Assembly: GCA_905213325.1 (NCBI GenBank)
Contig: CAJMHW010000019.1
Location: 1-38,611 of the forward strand
Length of the DNA: 38,611 bases
DNA from: Collinsella aerofaciens
GTDB taxonomy: Bacteria > Actinomycetota > Coriobacteriia > Coriobacteriales > Coriobacteriaceae
Direction of reading: 5' to 3'
Positions 16,394-24,204 of the stretch are shown here, in pieces. How positions within the stretch are numbered: position 1 is the first letter of the stretch; the number at the start of each line of letters is the position of its first letter. A model generated the notes under the pieces. That model saw nothing but the letters and a program-made list of their open reading frames with translations. It was not told the origin of the DNA and did not search any database. The position numbers and the translations under genes are program-made.

Positions 16394-18889
16394 ATGACCG
16401 CAACCGCCAGCCGAACCACTAACCGCAGGCCCGAGCTTTTGGCCCCCGCCGGAGGGCCCGAGCCTTTTGCCGCCGCACTCGCCGCCGGGGCAGACGCCAT
16501 CTACTGCGGCATGGGCAGCTTTAACGCCCGCCGCAAGGCCACCAACTTTACCGACGAGGCCTTTGAGCAAGCCTGCCGCGCCGCGCATCTAGCCGGGTCG
16601 CGCGTCTACGTCACGGTCAACATCGTCATCAAGCAGTCCGAGATGGGCGATGCACTGCAGCTCATCCATCGCTGCTCCACGCTGGGCGCCGACGCCTTTA
16701 TCATCCAGGACTGGGGCCTGTTCTTTGAAGTCAAGCGCACCATGCCCGGCATCGAGACGCATATCTCGACCCAGGCGAACATCCACGACGACCGCGGAAC
16801 TATCTGGTGCCGCGAGCAGGGCGCCGACCGCGTGACTCTCTCGCGCGAGCTCTCCATCGACGAGATCGCCGCCATTCACAACGCCGCGCCCGATGTGGAC
16901 CTCGAGGTCTTTAGCCACGGCGCCATCTGCTTTTGCTACTCGGGTCTGTGCCTGCTGTCGAGCTTTGCCATGGCGGGCCGCTCGGCCAACCGCGGTATGT
17001 GCGCTCAGCCCTGTCGCCTGCCTTACGAGCTGATCGACGAGAACGGCCGCTCGCTCTCCCCTGCCGGTCGCGAGCGCGCGCTGTGCCCGCGCGACACCAA
17101 CACTTCGCAGCTTGTTCGCCGTCTGTATGACGCCGGCGCCGCATCGCTCAAGCTCGAGGGCCGCATGAAGGCGCCCGATTACGTGTACTCCATCGTCGAT
17201 GTGTACCGTCACGAAATTGACGATATGCTGGCCGGAGCCACCGTGGCCAAGGACGAGGAGGCCGCCCGCCAGCGCCAGCTCAAGCGTTGCTTTAACCGCG
17301 ACTTTACGCACGCCTATCAGGACGGCACCTCGGGCGACGAGATGATGAGTTACGAGCGATCCAACAACCGCGGCCAGATCGTAGGCACGGTGCTGGGCAG
17401 CCGTCTGGCCAACCGCGATGTGCGCGGGCTCAAACCCGACGACCGCCGTCGCCGCGCTGCCATCGCCCGCATTGAGCTGTTTGAGCCCGTGGGCAAGGGC
17501 GACCTGCTGGAGCTTCGCCACGATAACGAATTTGACCAGTTCCTGACCACCATTGCCGCTGATGATGCCGCCGCCGGCGACATCATCGAATGCCGCGTGC
17601 CCCGCAGCATGCCCGAGGGCTGCCGCGTGCGCGTGATTCGAAGCCAGCGCGCCATTGACGCTGCCGGCGCTGCGCTCAAACGCGATGTGCTGCGCCGCCG
17701 CTCTGTAGACGTGTCCGTTGTGGCGCGTCTAGGCGAGCCGTTTACCATTACGCTCACCTGCTGTGACGATCCTTCGCTTACGGCCACGGCCACGGGCTTT
17801 ACCGTCGAGGCTGCCAAGACCCGCGCCGTCGAGGCATCCGATCTGGTTGAGCACGTCGGGCGCATGGGCTCCTCTCCCTTTGAGGCCGCAAGCTTTGACG
17901 TTTCGCTCGACGCCGGCTGCGGTATGGGCTTTTCTGCCGTACACAAGGTGCGCGCCGCCGCTTGTAAGGCGCTGGAAGAGGCCATTCTGGCACCGTACGA
18001 GGAGCGCGCGAAAACGCTCGAGCTGCCGGCGATTGTAACCAGTGATTCCCGCCCCGCGCCCGAGCACTACCGCGATGAGCCGCAGATCTGCGCCACCGTC
18101 ACCTCGCTCGAGGCCGCCGAGGCCGCTCGCGCCGAGGGTGCAACGCGCATCTACATGACCACCGACACGCTCGATGCGGCCGAGCTCTCCCCCGCCGATG
18201 CATTTGAGCAGGGCATCGTACCCGTGCTCGACGAGGTCTGCCGCGCCGTTGACCACGTACGCGTCGACCCGTGGGTTGTTGCCGGCGCCACGGTCGCTAT
18301 TGGCAACATCTCTGAGCTTGCCCTGGCCGCCCAGGTTGGCGCCACGGCCGAGATTCGCTCTTGTCTGCCGGTGCACAACACGCCCTGCATGGAGGCGCTT
18401 GCCGAGCGCGGAGCCGGTGCGTTTTGGCTCTCGCCCGAGATCACGCTCGACGAGATTGTCTCGCTCGGCGCCGCCGCGCCCGCGGCTCTGGGCATCACTG
18501 TGTTCGGCCGCCCGCGCGTTATGACGAGTGAGCACTGCATCCTGCAGGTGGCCAATGGCTGCATCCACGATTGCGCTAACTGCCGCCTGCGCGCCCGCAA
18601 GCTGTCACTCAAGAATATCGACGGCAAGGTCATGCCCGTACGCACCGACATCCATGGCCGCTCTCGCCTGTACGACGCCTACCCCATCGACCTCACGCCG
18701 CAGGTTCCTCAGCTGCTCGATGCCGGCGTGAGTCGTCTCATGGTAGACGGAACGCTGCTCGAGACAGATGAGGTGGGCCGTGCCGTCGCCCGCGTCCGTC
18801 GTGCCGTCGAAGCAGCACAGGCCGGCCGCAAGCCCGCCGCCCGCCTGCGCGGCGCCACCTCGGGCTGCATGTTTGTGGGAATTAGCTAA
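16394..18889 (+). CDS. U32 peptidase family protein (RlhA/TrhP-like) with DUF3656 region
   Basis: This 831-residue protein has an N-terminal U32 domain (residues 13-300) that starts ELLAPAGGPEPFAAALAAGADAIYCG in U32 style. A cysteine-rich core follows (CFCYSGLC, then GMCAQPCR at about 178-206, and LCPRDTN). The middle (about 380-500) fits DUF3656, and the C-terminal part looks like a second barrel with CIHDCANCRL. Relatives RlhA and TrhP are not proteases in practice: they take part in prephenate-dependent hydroxylation of 23S rRNA C2501 or tRNA U34. An RNA-modification role is therefore more likely than peptide cleavage. The RluA-type pseudouridine synthase 15 nt downstream supports this. 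Confidence 0.88.
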   Translation: MTATASRTTNRRPELLAPAGGPEPFAAALAAGADAIYCGMGSFNARRKATNFTDEAFEQACRAAHLAGSRVYVTVNIVIKQSEMGDALQLIHRCSTLGADAFIIQDWGLFFEVKRTMPGIETHISTQANIHDDRGTIWCREQGADRVTLSRELSIDEIAAIHNAAPDVDLEVFSHGAICFCYSGLCLLSSFAMAGRSANRGMCAQPCRLPYELIDENGRSLSPAGRERALCPRDTNTSQLVRRLYDAGAASLKLEGRMKAPDYVYSIVDVYRHEIDDMLAGATVAKDEEAARQRQLKRCFNRDFTHAYQDGTSGDEMMSYERSNNRGQIVGTVLGSRLANRDVRGLKPDDRRRRAAIARIELFEPVGKGDLLELRHDNEFDQFLTTIAADDAAAGDIIECRVPRSMPEGCRVRVIRSQRAIDAAGAALKRDVLRRRSVDVSVVARLGEPFTITLTCCDDPSLTATATGFTVEAAKTRAVEASDLVEHVGRMGSSPFEAASFDVSLDAGCGMGFSAVHKVRAAACKALEEAILAPYEERAKTLELPAIVTSDSRPAPEHYRDEPQICATVTSLEAAEAARAEGATRIYMTTDTLDAAELSPADAFEQGIVPVLDEVCRAVDHVRVDPWVVAGATVAIGNISELALAAQVGATAEIRSCLPVHNTPCMEALAERGAGAFWLSPEITLDEIVSLGAAAPAALGITVFGRPRVMTSEHCILQVANGCIHDCANCRLRARKLSLKNIDGKVMPVRTDIHGRSRLYDAYPIDLTPQVPQLLDAGVSRLMVDGTLLETDEVGRAVARVRRAVEAAQAGRKPAARLRGATSGCMFVGIS

Positions 18890-18904
18890 CCGAAAGGCTT
18901 ACAC

Positions 18905-19564
18905 GTGAACGAAGAACCTCAAGTCCTTTACTGCGACGCCTGGCTCATGGCCATCGACAAGCCCGCCGGCATGATCGTCCACGGCGACGGCACCGGCGAG
19001 CGCACGCTCACCGACTACGCCAGCGACCTGCTGCTGGCGATGGGTGACGGCTTTGCCGCGACCGACATGCAGCCGCTCAACCGCCTGGACCGCAACACCA
19101 CCGGCGTGGTGTTGTTTTCGCTCGACAAACAGACGCAGCCCGCCTTTGACCAAATGGTCATCGACCACGCCTTCGAAAAGCACTATCTGGCGCTGGCCGA
19201 GGGCAAGATCGACTGGGACGAGAAGCTCATCGACAAGCCCATCGCCCGCGACCGCCACGATAGCCGCAAGATGCGCGTTGGCGCCAGCGGCAAGCCGTCT
19301 CAGACGCGCGTCAAGGTGCTCAAGCGCCTTAAGAGCCGCCGAGGCCTGCCCGCGCGTTCCTATATCGATGTCGAGCTGCTCACCGGCCGCAAACACCAGA
19401 TCCGTGTGCACCTGGCCAGCGAGCATCACCCCCTGGTTGGCGACGACCTGTACGGAACGCCGCGCCCCTGCGGCCTGATGCTCCACGCCCACAGCGTGTC
19501 CTTCACGCATCCCGTAACCGGCGAGTACATCCACATCGAAGCCCCCTGCCCCTGGGAGCCCTAA
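18905..19564 (+). CDS. RluA family pseudouridine synthase
   Basis: The protein has 219 residues from a GTG start behind AAAGG, and is probably translated with the U32 gene. The catalytic aspartate is D62 in LNRLDRNTTG, the family motif with N replacing the usual H at its first position. ELLTGRKHQIRVHLA is the second conserved block. It isomerises uridine in rRNA or tRNA; the target cannot be told. There is no S4 domain, so it is a short single-domain member. A hairpin repeat begins right at the stop codon. Confidence 0.92.
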   Translation: MNEEPQVLYCDAWLMAIDKPAGMIVHGDGTGERTLTDYASDLLLAMGDGFAATDMQPLNRLDRNTTGVVLFSLDKQTQPAFDQMVIDHAFEKHYLALAEGKIDWDEKLIDKPIARDRHDSRKMRVGASGKPSQTRVKVLKRLKSRRGLPARSYIDVELLTGRKHQIRVHLASEHHPLVGDDLYGTPRPCGLMLHAHSVSFTHPVTGEYIHIEAPCPWEP

Positions 19565-19601
19565 ACCACCACAATGGGGACAGGCACCTTTGTGGCGGTT
19601 T
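19563..19601. repeat. GGGGACAGGCACC hairpin repeat, copy 1
   Basis: Twelve-base arms (AAACCACCACAA against its complement with one change) enclose TGGGGACAGGCACCT. The element starts inside the stop codon of the pseudouridine synthase gene. A second copy in the same orientation lies at 19934-19970. The GGGAC core also marks elements at 22152-22334. This looks like a REP-type mobile palindrome. Confidence 0.75.
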
Positions 19602-19632
19602 AGCCGCTATGGCTCAGCCGCGGTCCCAAAAC

Positions 19633-19850
19633 GTCTCGATCTGTAACAGTTAGAACCCATTTTCCGGTCTATCTGTTACAGATCGAGACATTCGAATCTC
19701 CCTCAAGGGAAAATCTCAATCTGTAACAGTAACTCGGCAAAATCCATCCCAGATGTTACAGATTGAGACAAAGGGACGGCGCGGTTCGGAAGTATCTCAA
19801 TCTGTAACACCTAACCCACTTTTAACGGTCTAGTTGTTACAGACTTAGAC
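19633..19850. repeat. Alternating inverted 15-mer array, 40-bp step
   Basis: Six copies of the 15-mer TCTCAATCTGTAACA (with one or two changes) occur at 19634, 19674, 19714, 19754, 19795 and 19835, in alternating orientation. Steps are 40, 40, 40, 41 and 40 bp. Adjacent copies pair as three inverted-repeat units of 56-57 bp whose starts are 81 bp apart. The 25-nt centres of units 1 and 3 are related, so the whole unit was copied. No reading frame of coding character crosses it. Confidence 0.85.
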
Positions 19851-19866
19851 AAACCGGCAGACAACG

Positions 19867-19903
19867 AAAGTGGCAACGCCCGTGATGGACGTTGCCGCTT
19901 TTC
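19867..19903 (+). terminator. Intrinsic terminator between rluA-type gene and deoR-type gene
   Basis: GGCAACG pairs with CGTTGCC around an 11-nt loop, extended by AAAG against CTTTT, with a T-run on the plus strand. It would stop read-through from the plus-strand genes. The A-run on the other side gives weaker minus-strand activity. Confidence 0.75.
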
Positions 19904-19933
19904 TATTGAGAAAACTACTCGGTTTTCGTTACT

Positions 19934-19970
19934 AACCACCACAATGGGGACAGGCACCTTCGTGTTGGTT
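19934..19970. repeat. GGGGACAGGCACC hairpin repeat, copy 2
   Basis: This is a near-identical copy of the element at 19563-19601 in the same orientation, with a weaker right arm. It lies 24 bp beyond the stop codon of the minus-strand DeoR gene. The two copies bracket the 15-mer array. Confidence 0.75.
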
Positions 19971-19994
19971 TTGGCCTTAGCCTGCCCCTACTTG

Positions 19995-20741
19995 CTAGAC
20001 CGTGACGACGTTGTCCATTGCCCGGTACTTGGCGGGAACCTCGCCTGCGGTAATAATCGTTGCGTCGCGGAAGTCCGCGAACTTGACGGGCGCCACCATG
20101 CCAAATTTACTGGCGTCCGAGATTACGAAACGTTTGGCCGTATGGCGCATCGAGATACGCTTTACTTGCGCTTCCTCGATATCGGGCGCCGTGAAGCCCT
20201 GCTCGGCGGCAATGCCGTTAGAACCCCAAAAGCCGCAGTTGAAGTTGTAGCGGTCCAGGGTTGCCAAGGCATCGGGGCCAACGAGTGCCTCGGTCTCGGG
20301 CTTGAGCTCGCCACCCAACACCACGGTGCGCATGCCGCGCAAAGCAAGGTGCTGAGCGTGAAGCACGGAATCGGTCACATAGGTGACACCTTCAAGGTGT
20401 GGAAGATGCTCGATGAGCTTGAGCGTCGTCGAGCCCGAGTCGATGTATACAAAGCTCTCGGGCTCCACAAGCGCCGCCGCACGGGCGCAGATACGCTCTT
20501 TGTCGTCGTTATGGAGGTCGCTGCGCTCGTTGAGCGTTAGGTCGCGCGTCACGTGCGCGCGCTCAAGACTCGTCGCTCCACCGTGGACCTTGGCGATGCG
20601 GTGCGCTCGGTCGAGCGTCTGCAGGTCGCGCCGAATGGTAGACGCCGTCACGCCCAGGGCGTCAGCAAGCTCTGGCACGGTAACCGAGCCAGCCTGCTGC
20701 ACCATCGACACAATCGCATTGAGCCTATCTTCCGCTAGCAT
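19995..20741 (-). CDS. DeoR family transcriptional regulator
   Basis: This 248-residue protein has an N-terminal HTH (residues 5-57; VPELADALGVTASTIRRDLQTLD) and a DeoRC sensor domain (YIDSGSTTLKLIEHL; GFTAPDIEEAQVKR). The family senses sugar phosphates and represses sugar use genes. Its ATG lies 3 nt beyond the stop codon of the Gfo/Idh gene, so the two are one operon. The likely operators are the phased TGCGC sites upstream of that operon. The effector is unknown. Confidence 0.93.
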   Translation of the reverse strand: MLAEDRLNAIVSMVQQAGSVTVPELADALGVTASTIRRDLQTLDRAHRIAKVHGGATSLERAHVTRDLTLNERSDLHNDDKERICARAAALVEPESFVYIDSGSTTLKLIEHLPHLEGVTYVTDSVLHAQHLALRGMRTVVLGGELKPETEALVGPDALATLDRYNFNCGFWGSNGIAAEQGFTAPDIEEAQVKRISMRHTAKRFVISDASKFGMVAPVKFADFRDATIITAGEVPAKYRAMDNVVTV

Positions 20742-20744
20742 CGC

Positions 20745-21824
20745 TTACTCCTCCTCGGGGTACACGACTCCCCAGTCGGCGCGGAGCTTGGTCATAAGCT
20801 CCATAACATCAGAAGCATAATCCAGCAGCTCGCGCTTGGAGTCGTCGCCGGCAACGGCCTTCTCGAGGTCGGCCATCTCGTAGCACAGGGCGTAAGCCTC
20901 GGTGCCGGCATGGACCTCCTCGCGGTGGCCGTCCGCAGTCCACACGATGGTCGCGTGATCGGCACGCGGATACTCGTTGACCTCGATATAGCACTTGTCA
21001 AAGCTGATAACCGAGCGTTTGGGCTGCTTGGAGTGGAGCGTAAGGCTCACAACACCCAATTGCTGCTCGGCATTACGGCAGACGATACCGCCCGCTACGT
21101 CGACACCGGTCTCACAGGTGTTGCCCAGCGAAACGACCTCAGCGGGCTGACTTGCCATAAACAGGCGCATAACGGACAGGGCATAGACGCCAATGTCGAG
21201 CATGGCACCGCCAGCAAGGTTGCGATTGTAAAAGCGGTTGGTCAGGTCGCCGTACTCCTTGTAGCTACCAAAGTTGAGTTGGGCGAGGTTCATGCGACCA
21301 AACTCACCGGCATCCATACGACGACGCAGCTCCTGATACAAGGGCATGTGGAGCACCGTGGTGGCGTCCATGAGGACCACGTTATGCTCACCGGCAATGG
21401 CACGTGCCTCGTCGAGTTCGGCGGTGTTGAGGGTAATGGCCTTCTCGCAGAGCACGTGCTTGCCAGCTGCCAGAGCGGCGCGCAGGTAGGTGATATGCGT
21501 GTTATGCGGCGTGGTGATATAGATCGCGTCGATGTTAGGGTCGGCATAGAGGTCCTCGGCCGTTTCATAGACCTTCTCGATGCCATACTGCTCGGCAAAA
21601 GCTTGAGCCTTTGACAGCGTGCGGTTGGCGACGCCCGCAAGCTTGCGGCCGGCCAGCGCGAGGGACTGGGCCATTTGGTTGGCGATAACACCGCACCCGA
21701 TCACTGCCCAGCAAAGCTCGGGAGCCGTAAAGATGTCGTTTGGGAACGGCTGATTCTGGACCGAGGCAAACGCCGCCTTTGCGGCTGCCTCGGCGTCGAG
21801 CGGAGCCTGTTTGGAATCTGCCAT
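20745..21824 (-). CDS. Gfo/Idh/MocA family oxidoreductase
   Basis: This 359-residue protein has a Rossmann domain that starts late (GCGVIA at about 43-48) after a 38-residue lead. YITTPHNTH and CEKAITLN follow; the EKP-type catalytic lysine motif reads EKA here. The C-terminal domain holds GGAMLDIGVYALS, the usual D-H-type region with a tyrosine. Such enzymes oxidise or reduce sugars, inositols or dihydrodiols with NAD(P). The ATG is preceded by CAGGAGG. The substrate is unknown; the DeoR gene in the same operon points to a sugar. Confidence 0.92.
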   Translation of the reverse strand: MADSKQAPLDAEAAAKAAFASVQNQPFPNDIFTAPELCWAVIGCGVIANQMAQSLALAGRKLAGVANRTLSKAQAFAEQYGIEKVYETAEDLYADPNIDAIYITTPHNTHITYLRAALAAGKHVLCEKAITLNTAELDEARAIAGEHNVVLMDATTVLHMPLYQELRRRMDAGEFGRMNLAQLNFGSYKEYGDLTNRFYNRNLAGGAMLDIGVYALSVMRLFMASQPAEVVSLGNTCETGVDVAGGIVCRNAEQQLGVVSLTLHSKQPKRSVISFDKCYIEVNEYPRADHATIVWTADGHREEVHAGTEAYALCYEMADLEKAVAGDDSKRELLDYASDVMELMTKLRADWGVVYPEEE

Positions 21825-21956
21825 GATGTGCCTCCTGAGTCATCGGAAGTCCTTCATTTCTAACAACCCTATAGTCGCACAATTGCGCGCGTATCTGCTC
21901 GTGTTTGCGTATTTATTTGCTTATCGGTCATTATTTAGCCATAGTTGGCAGATGTT

Positions 21957-22004
21957 TGCGCGGCTATGCGCATTATCGCGCAAGGCTATGCGCGTAAATG
22001 CGCA
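21957..22004 (-). promoter_or_regulatory. Phased TGCGC half-site array upstream of Gfo/Idh-DeoR operon
   Basis: TGCGC or its complement GCGCA starts at 21957, 21968, 21978, 21989 and 22000, steps of 11, 10, 11 and 11 bp. Three pairs read TGCGC-N6-GCGCA (21957-21972, 21967-21982, 21989-22004). All half-sites therefore face one side of the helix. A weaker GCGC-rich site lies near 21884. The array lies 133-180 bp upstream of the Gfo/Idh start and is probably the operator of the DeoR protein. Confidence 0.65.
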
Positions 22005-22151
22005 TGCGACGATTCTTGTGAAACATAAAGGGGCGGAACACCAAAGCCCTAAAAGACAGACCCAGCTGTATTACTTCACCCCTCTGGGGGCATCAGACAT
22101 CAAAGGATCGTCCCAAACTGCCGGCAAAAAGGGAACGCCCCTATGTGCCGA

Positions 22152-22334
22152 CACCTAGGGACAGTCCCTAAGTGCCGCTTTCGTTGAAGCCTATCCCAGA
22201 TGGCCAGATATACAAATCTAAAGACTGTCCCCATCAACTAGCCGTTTAAGAACGTCCCCAACGACTAGTCATTTAAGTCTGTCCCCAATGACTGCCAATC
22301 AACGGCCACTCATTTAAGTCTGTCCCGAATGAGT
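22152..22334. repeat. GTCCC-loop hairpin family (four elements)
   Basis: One palindrome centred on GGGACAGTCCC lies at 22152-22174. Three hairpins follow at 22238-22268, 22267-22293 and 22308-22334. The three share a 13-nt loop TAAGNNNGTCCCN, but their stems differ (CTAGCCGTT, AGTCATT, ACTCATT) while each still matches its partner arm. A partial fourth loop lies at about 22220. Apart from these, the 21825-22402 gap holds the operator array and no gene. Confidence 0.8.
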
Positions 22335-22340
22335 AGGGAT

Positions 22341-22376
22341 AGAAAAAGGCCCGGGTGCCGTGGCATCCGGGCCTTT
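22341..22376 (-). terminator. Terminator after rplX (end of ribosomal block)
   Basis: On the minus strand GGCCCGG-a-TGCC pairs with GGCA-c-CCGGGCC around a 2-nt loop, followed by TTTTTCT. It lies 27 bp past the rplX stop codon and ends the ribosomal protein transcript. Confidence 0.92.
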
Positions 22377-22402
22377 GCTAGCAACTTGATGTTGCGGGCA
22401 GC

Positions 22403-22708
22403 TTAGAACTTGTGGCCGCACTTCTTGCAGACGCGCAGCTTGTTCTTGCCGTCCTTCTCGTGACCGACGCGGGTAACCTTACCGCACTCGGGGCAAACGA
22501 GATTGACGTTGGAGGCGTCGATGGGAGCCTCCTGCGAAACGATGCCGCCCTGCTGGTTGGCAGCGTTGGGCTTGACGGCCTTCTTGACGACCGAAACGCC
22601 CTCGACAACGACCTTGTTCTCGGCGGGGAGAGCACGCAGGACAACGCCCTGCTTGCCGCGATCCTTACCAGAAAGAACCTGGACCTTATCGCCCTTCTTG
22701 ATATACAT
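22403..22708 (-). CDS. rplX: 50S ribosomal protein L24
   Basis: This 101-residue protein has an N-terminal KOW motif (KGDKVQVLSGKDRGKQGVV) and a C-terminal zinc-ribbon pair, CPECG and CKKCG. L24 starts 50S assembly on 23S rRNA domain I. It is the last gene of the block; L5, which normally follows, is absent and a terminator stands in its place. It lies 13 nt after rplN. Confidence 0.97.
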   Translation of the reverse strand: MYIKKGDKVQVLSGKDRGKQGVVLRALPAENKVVVEGVSVVKKAVKPNAANQQGGIVSQEAPIDASNVNLVCPECGKVTRVGHEKDGKNKLRVCKKCGHKF

Positions 22709-22721
22709 ATATCTCCCCTAA

Positions 22722-23090
22722 CTACAGGGTCTCGGGAGCGAGCGAGACGATCTTCATGTACTTCTTGTCACGAAGCTCGCGAGCGACGGGCCCGAAGATA
22801 CGGGTGCCGACGGGCGAACCATCGTTGTTGATGACAACGCAGGCGTTCTCATCAAAGCGAATGTAGGAGCCATCCTTGCGGCGGATCTCCTTAACGGTGC
22901 GAACGACGACGCAACGGACAACGTCCTTCTTCTTGACGTTGGCGCCAGGGGTAGCCTCCTGGACAGCACCGATGAACACATCGCCGATGCCTGCATAACG
23001 ACGCTTGGAACCGCCAAGCACCTTGATGCAGCGAATCTTGCGAGCGCCGGAGTTGTCGGCGACGTTCAGCATGGTTTGCATCTGAATCAT
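22722..23090 (-). CDS. rplN: 50S ribosomal protein L14
   Basis: This 122-residue protein is full length with the family start MIQMQTMLNVADNSGARK. It binds 23S rRNA and contacts L19 and the 30S subunit at bridge B8. A 118-nt structured gap separates it from rpsQ upstream, at the point where the E. coli spc operon promoter begins. Confidence 0.97.
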   Translation of the reverse strand: MIQMQTMLNVADNSGARKIRCIKVLGGSKRRYAGIGDVFIGAVQEATPGANVKKKDVVRCVVVRTVKEIRRKDGSYIRFDENACVVINNDGSPVGTRIFGPVARELRDKKYMKIVSLAPETL

Positions 23091-23115
23091 GGTAGATGTT
23101 CCTCCGAACTAAGAA

Positions 23116-23181
23116 CCGAAGAGAGGTGCGCAGCCTTTATACGGCCCGTGGTATGCAAGCCAGGCATACGCACATCTTCGG
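23116..23181 (-). promoter_or_regulatory. Structured gap between rpsQ and rplN
   Basis: CCGAAGA (23116-23122) pairs with TCTTCGG (23175-23181), and GTGCG (23126-23130) with CGCAC (23169-23173). Inside, GTATGC (23151-23156) pairs with GCATAC (23164-23169). The nested structure ends 26 bp before the rplN start. A TATAAA on the minus strand near 23140 might be a -10 box, without a good -35. It may be the leader of the L14-L24 part, or a processing site. Confidence 0.5.
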
Positions 23182-23208
23182 AAACGTACAAGTCGTAAGA
23201 GCGACTGC

Positions 23209-23469
23209 TTATTTAGCGCGCTCGACGACCTCGATGAGGCGCCAACGCTTCATCTTGGACATAGGACGGGTCTCCATAACGCGGACGGTATCGCCCACGC
23301 CAGCCGTGCACTCCTCGTCGTGAGCGTGCAGCTTCTTGGAGCTGGTCATCATCTTGCCGTACTTGGGGTGACGCTTGCGCTCGGTGATGGTGACGACGAT
23401 GGTCTTGGCACCGGAGACGGAGGTAACGACACCCGTACGGACCTTACGCGAGTTACGCGAATCAGTCAT
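23209..23469 (-). CDS. rpsQ: 30S ribosomal protein S17
   Basis: This 86-residue protein has an OB-fold with the family blocks VVTSVSGAKTIVVTI and VRVMETRPMSKMKRW. It binds 16S rRNA early in 30S assembly. The gene order rpmC-rpsQ is normal, with a 16-nt gap. Confidence 0.97.
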   Translation of the reverse strand: MTDSRNSRKVRTGVVTSVSGAKTIVVTITERKRHPKYGKMMTSSKKLHAHDEECTAGVGDTVRVMETRPMSKMKRWRLIEVVERAK

Positions 23470-23485
23470 GTTCTCTCCTTAGGTC

Positions 23486-23701
23486 CTACTCGGCGACAGC
23501 GGACTTCTCCGCTGCGATCTCGCGGGCGCGCTGCTCCGTGAGGACGCGAGCGATGTCCTTCTTCACGGTGTTGACGCGAGCGGTGTTGTCCAGCTGGCTG
23601 GTGGCCATCTGGAAACGAAGGTTAAAGAGCTCGGCGCGCATTTCCTTCAGCTTCTCAACGAGCTGAGCGTCCGAGAGCTCACGAATCTCTGCGGGCTTCA
23701 T
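23486..23701 (-). CDS. rpmC: 50S ribosomal protein L29
   Basis: This 71-residue helical protein has the L29 pattern ELSDAQLVEKLKEMRAELF and FQMATSQLDNTARV. It sits at the peptide exit tunnel near L23. Its ATG overlaps the rplP stop codon by one base (TAATG), which suggests coupled translation. Confidence 0.96.
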   Translation of the reverse strand: MKPAEIRELSDAQLVEKLKEMRAELFNLRFQMATSQLDNTARVNTVKKDIARVLTEQRAREIAAEKSAVAE

Positions 23702-24204
23702 TAGTTCTCCTCCTTGGCGGCGGCGGCGTCCTCAGCAGCCCACTTGGCCTCGAGAGCGGCCTCCTCAGCCATCTCCTTCTCGATGCGCTGCTCAGCGTTC
23801 TTGGCAGCAACAATCTTGGTCTTGATGGGAAGCTTGTGCTGTGCAAGACGCAGAGCCTCGCGAGCGACCTCCTCGGGCACGCCCTTGACCTCGAACATGA
23901 TGCGGCCGGGCTTGACGACGGCCACCCACTCCTCGGGGTTACCCTTACCAGAACCCATGCGAGTCTCGGCAGGCTTCTTGGTGATGGGCTTATCGGGGAA
24001 GATCGTGATGTACACACGACCGCCACGCTTCATGTAGCGGGTCATGGCAATACGAGCGGCCTCGATCTGACGGTTGGTGATCCAATGGGCCTCGAGAGCC
24101 TGGATACCAAACTCGCCGAAATGCAGCTCGGTATTACCCTTGGCCTGGCCCTTCATGGAGCCACGCTGCACCTTGCGGTGAAGAATACGCTTAGGGGCAA
24201 GCAC
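23701..24204 (-). CDS. rplP: 50S ribosomal protein L16 with acidic/alanine-rich tail
   Basis: This 167-residue protein starts with GTG (overlapping the rpsC stop codon as TAGTG) behind a strong AGGAGGGG site. The first 135 residues are normal L16 (MLAPKRILHRKVQRG, then FPDKPITKKPAETRMGSGKG), which helps build the tRNA-binding A-site region. About 30 extra residues rich in Ala and Glu (EEAALEAKWAAEDAAAAKEEN part) form a predicted helix beyond the usual end. Confidence 0.95.
   Translation of the reverse strand: MLAPKRILHRKVQRGSMKGQAKGNTELHFGEFGIQALEAHWITNRQIEAARIAMTRYMKRGGRVYITIFPDKPITKKPAETRMGSGKGNPEEWVAVVKPGRIMFEVKGVPEEVAREALRLAQHKLPIKTKIVAAKNAEQRIEKEMAEEAALEAKWAAEDAAAAKEEN

Noticed and set aside
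19633..19850. CRISPR array, because of 15-mers every 40 bp
   Set aside because: Copies alternate in orientation, the repeat is too short, and two of the centres are related to each other.
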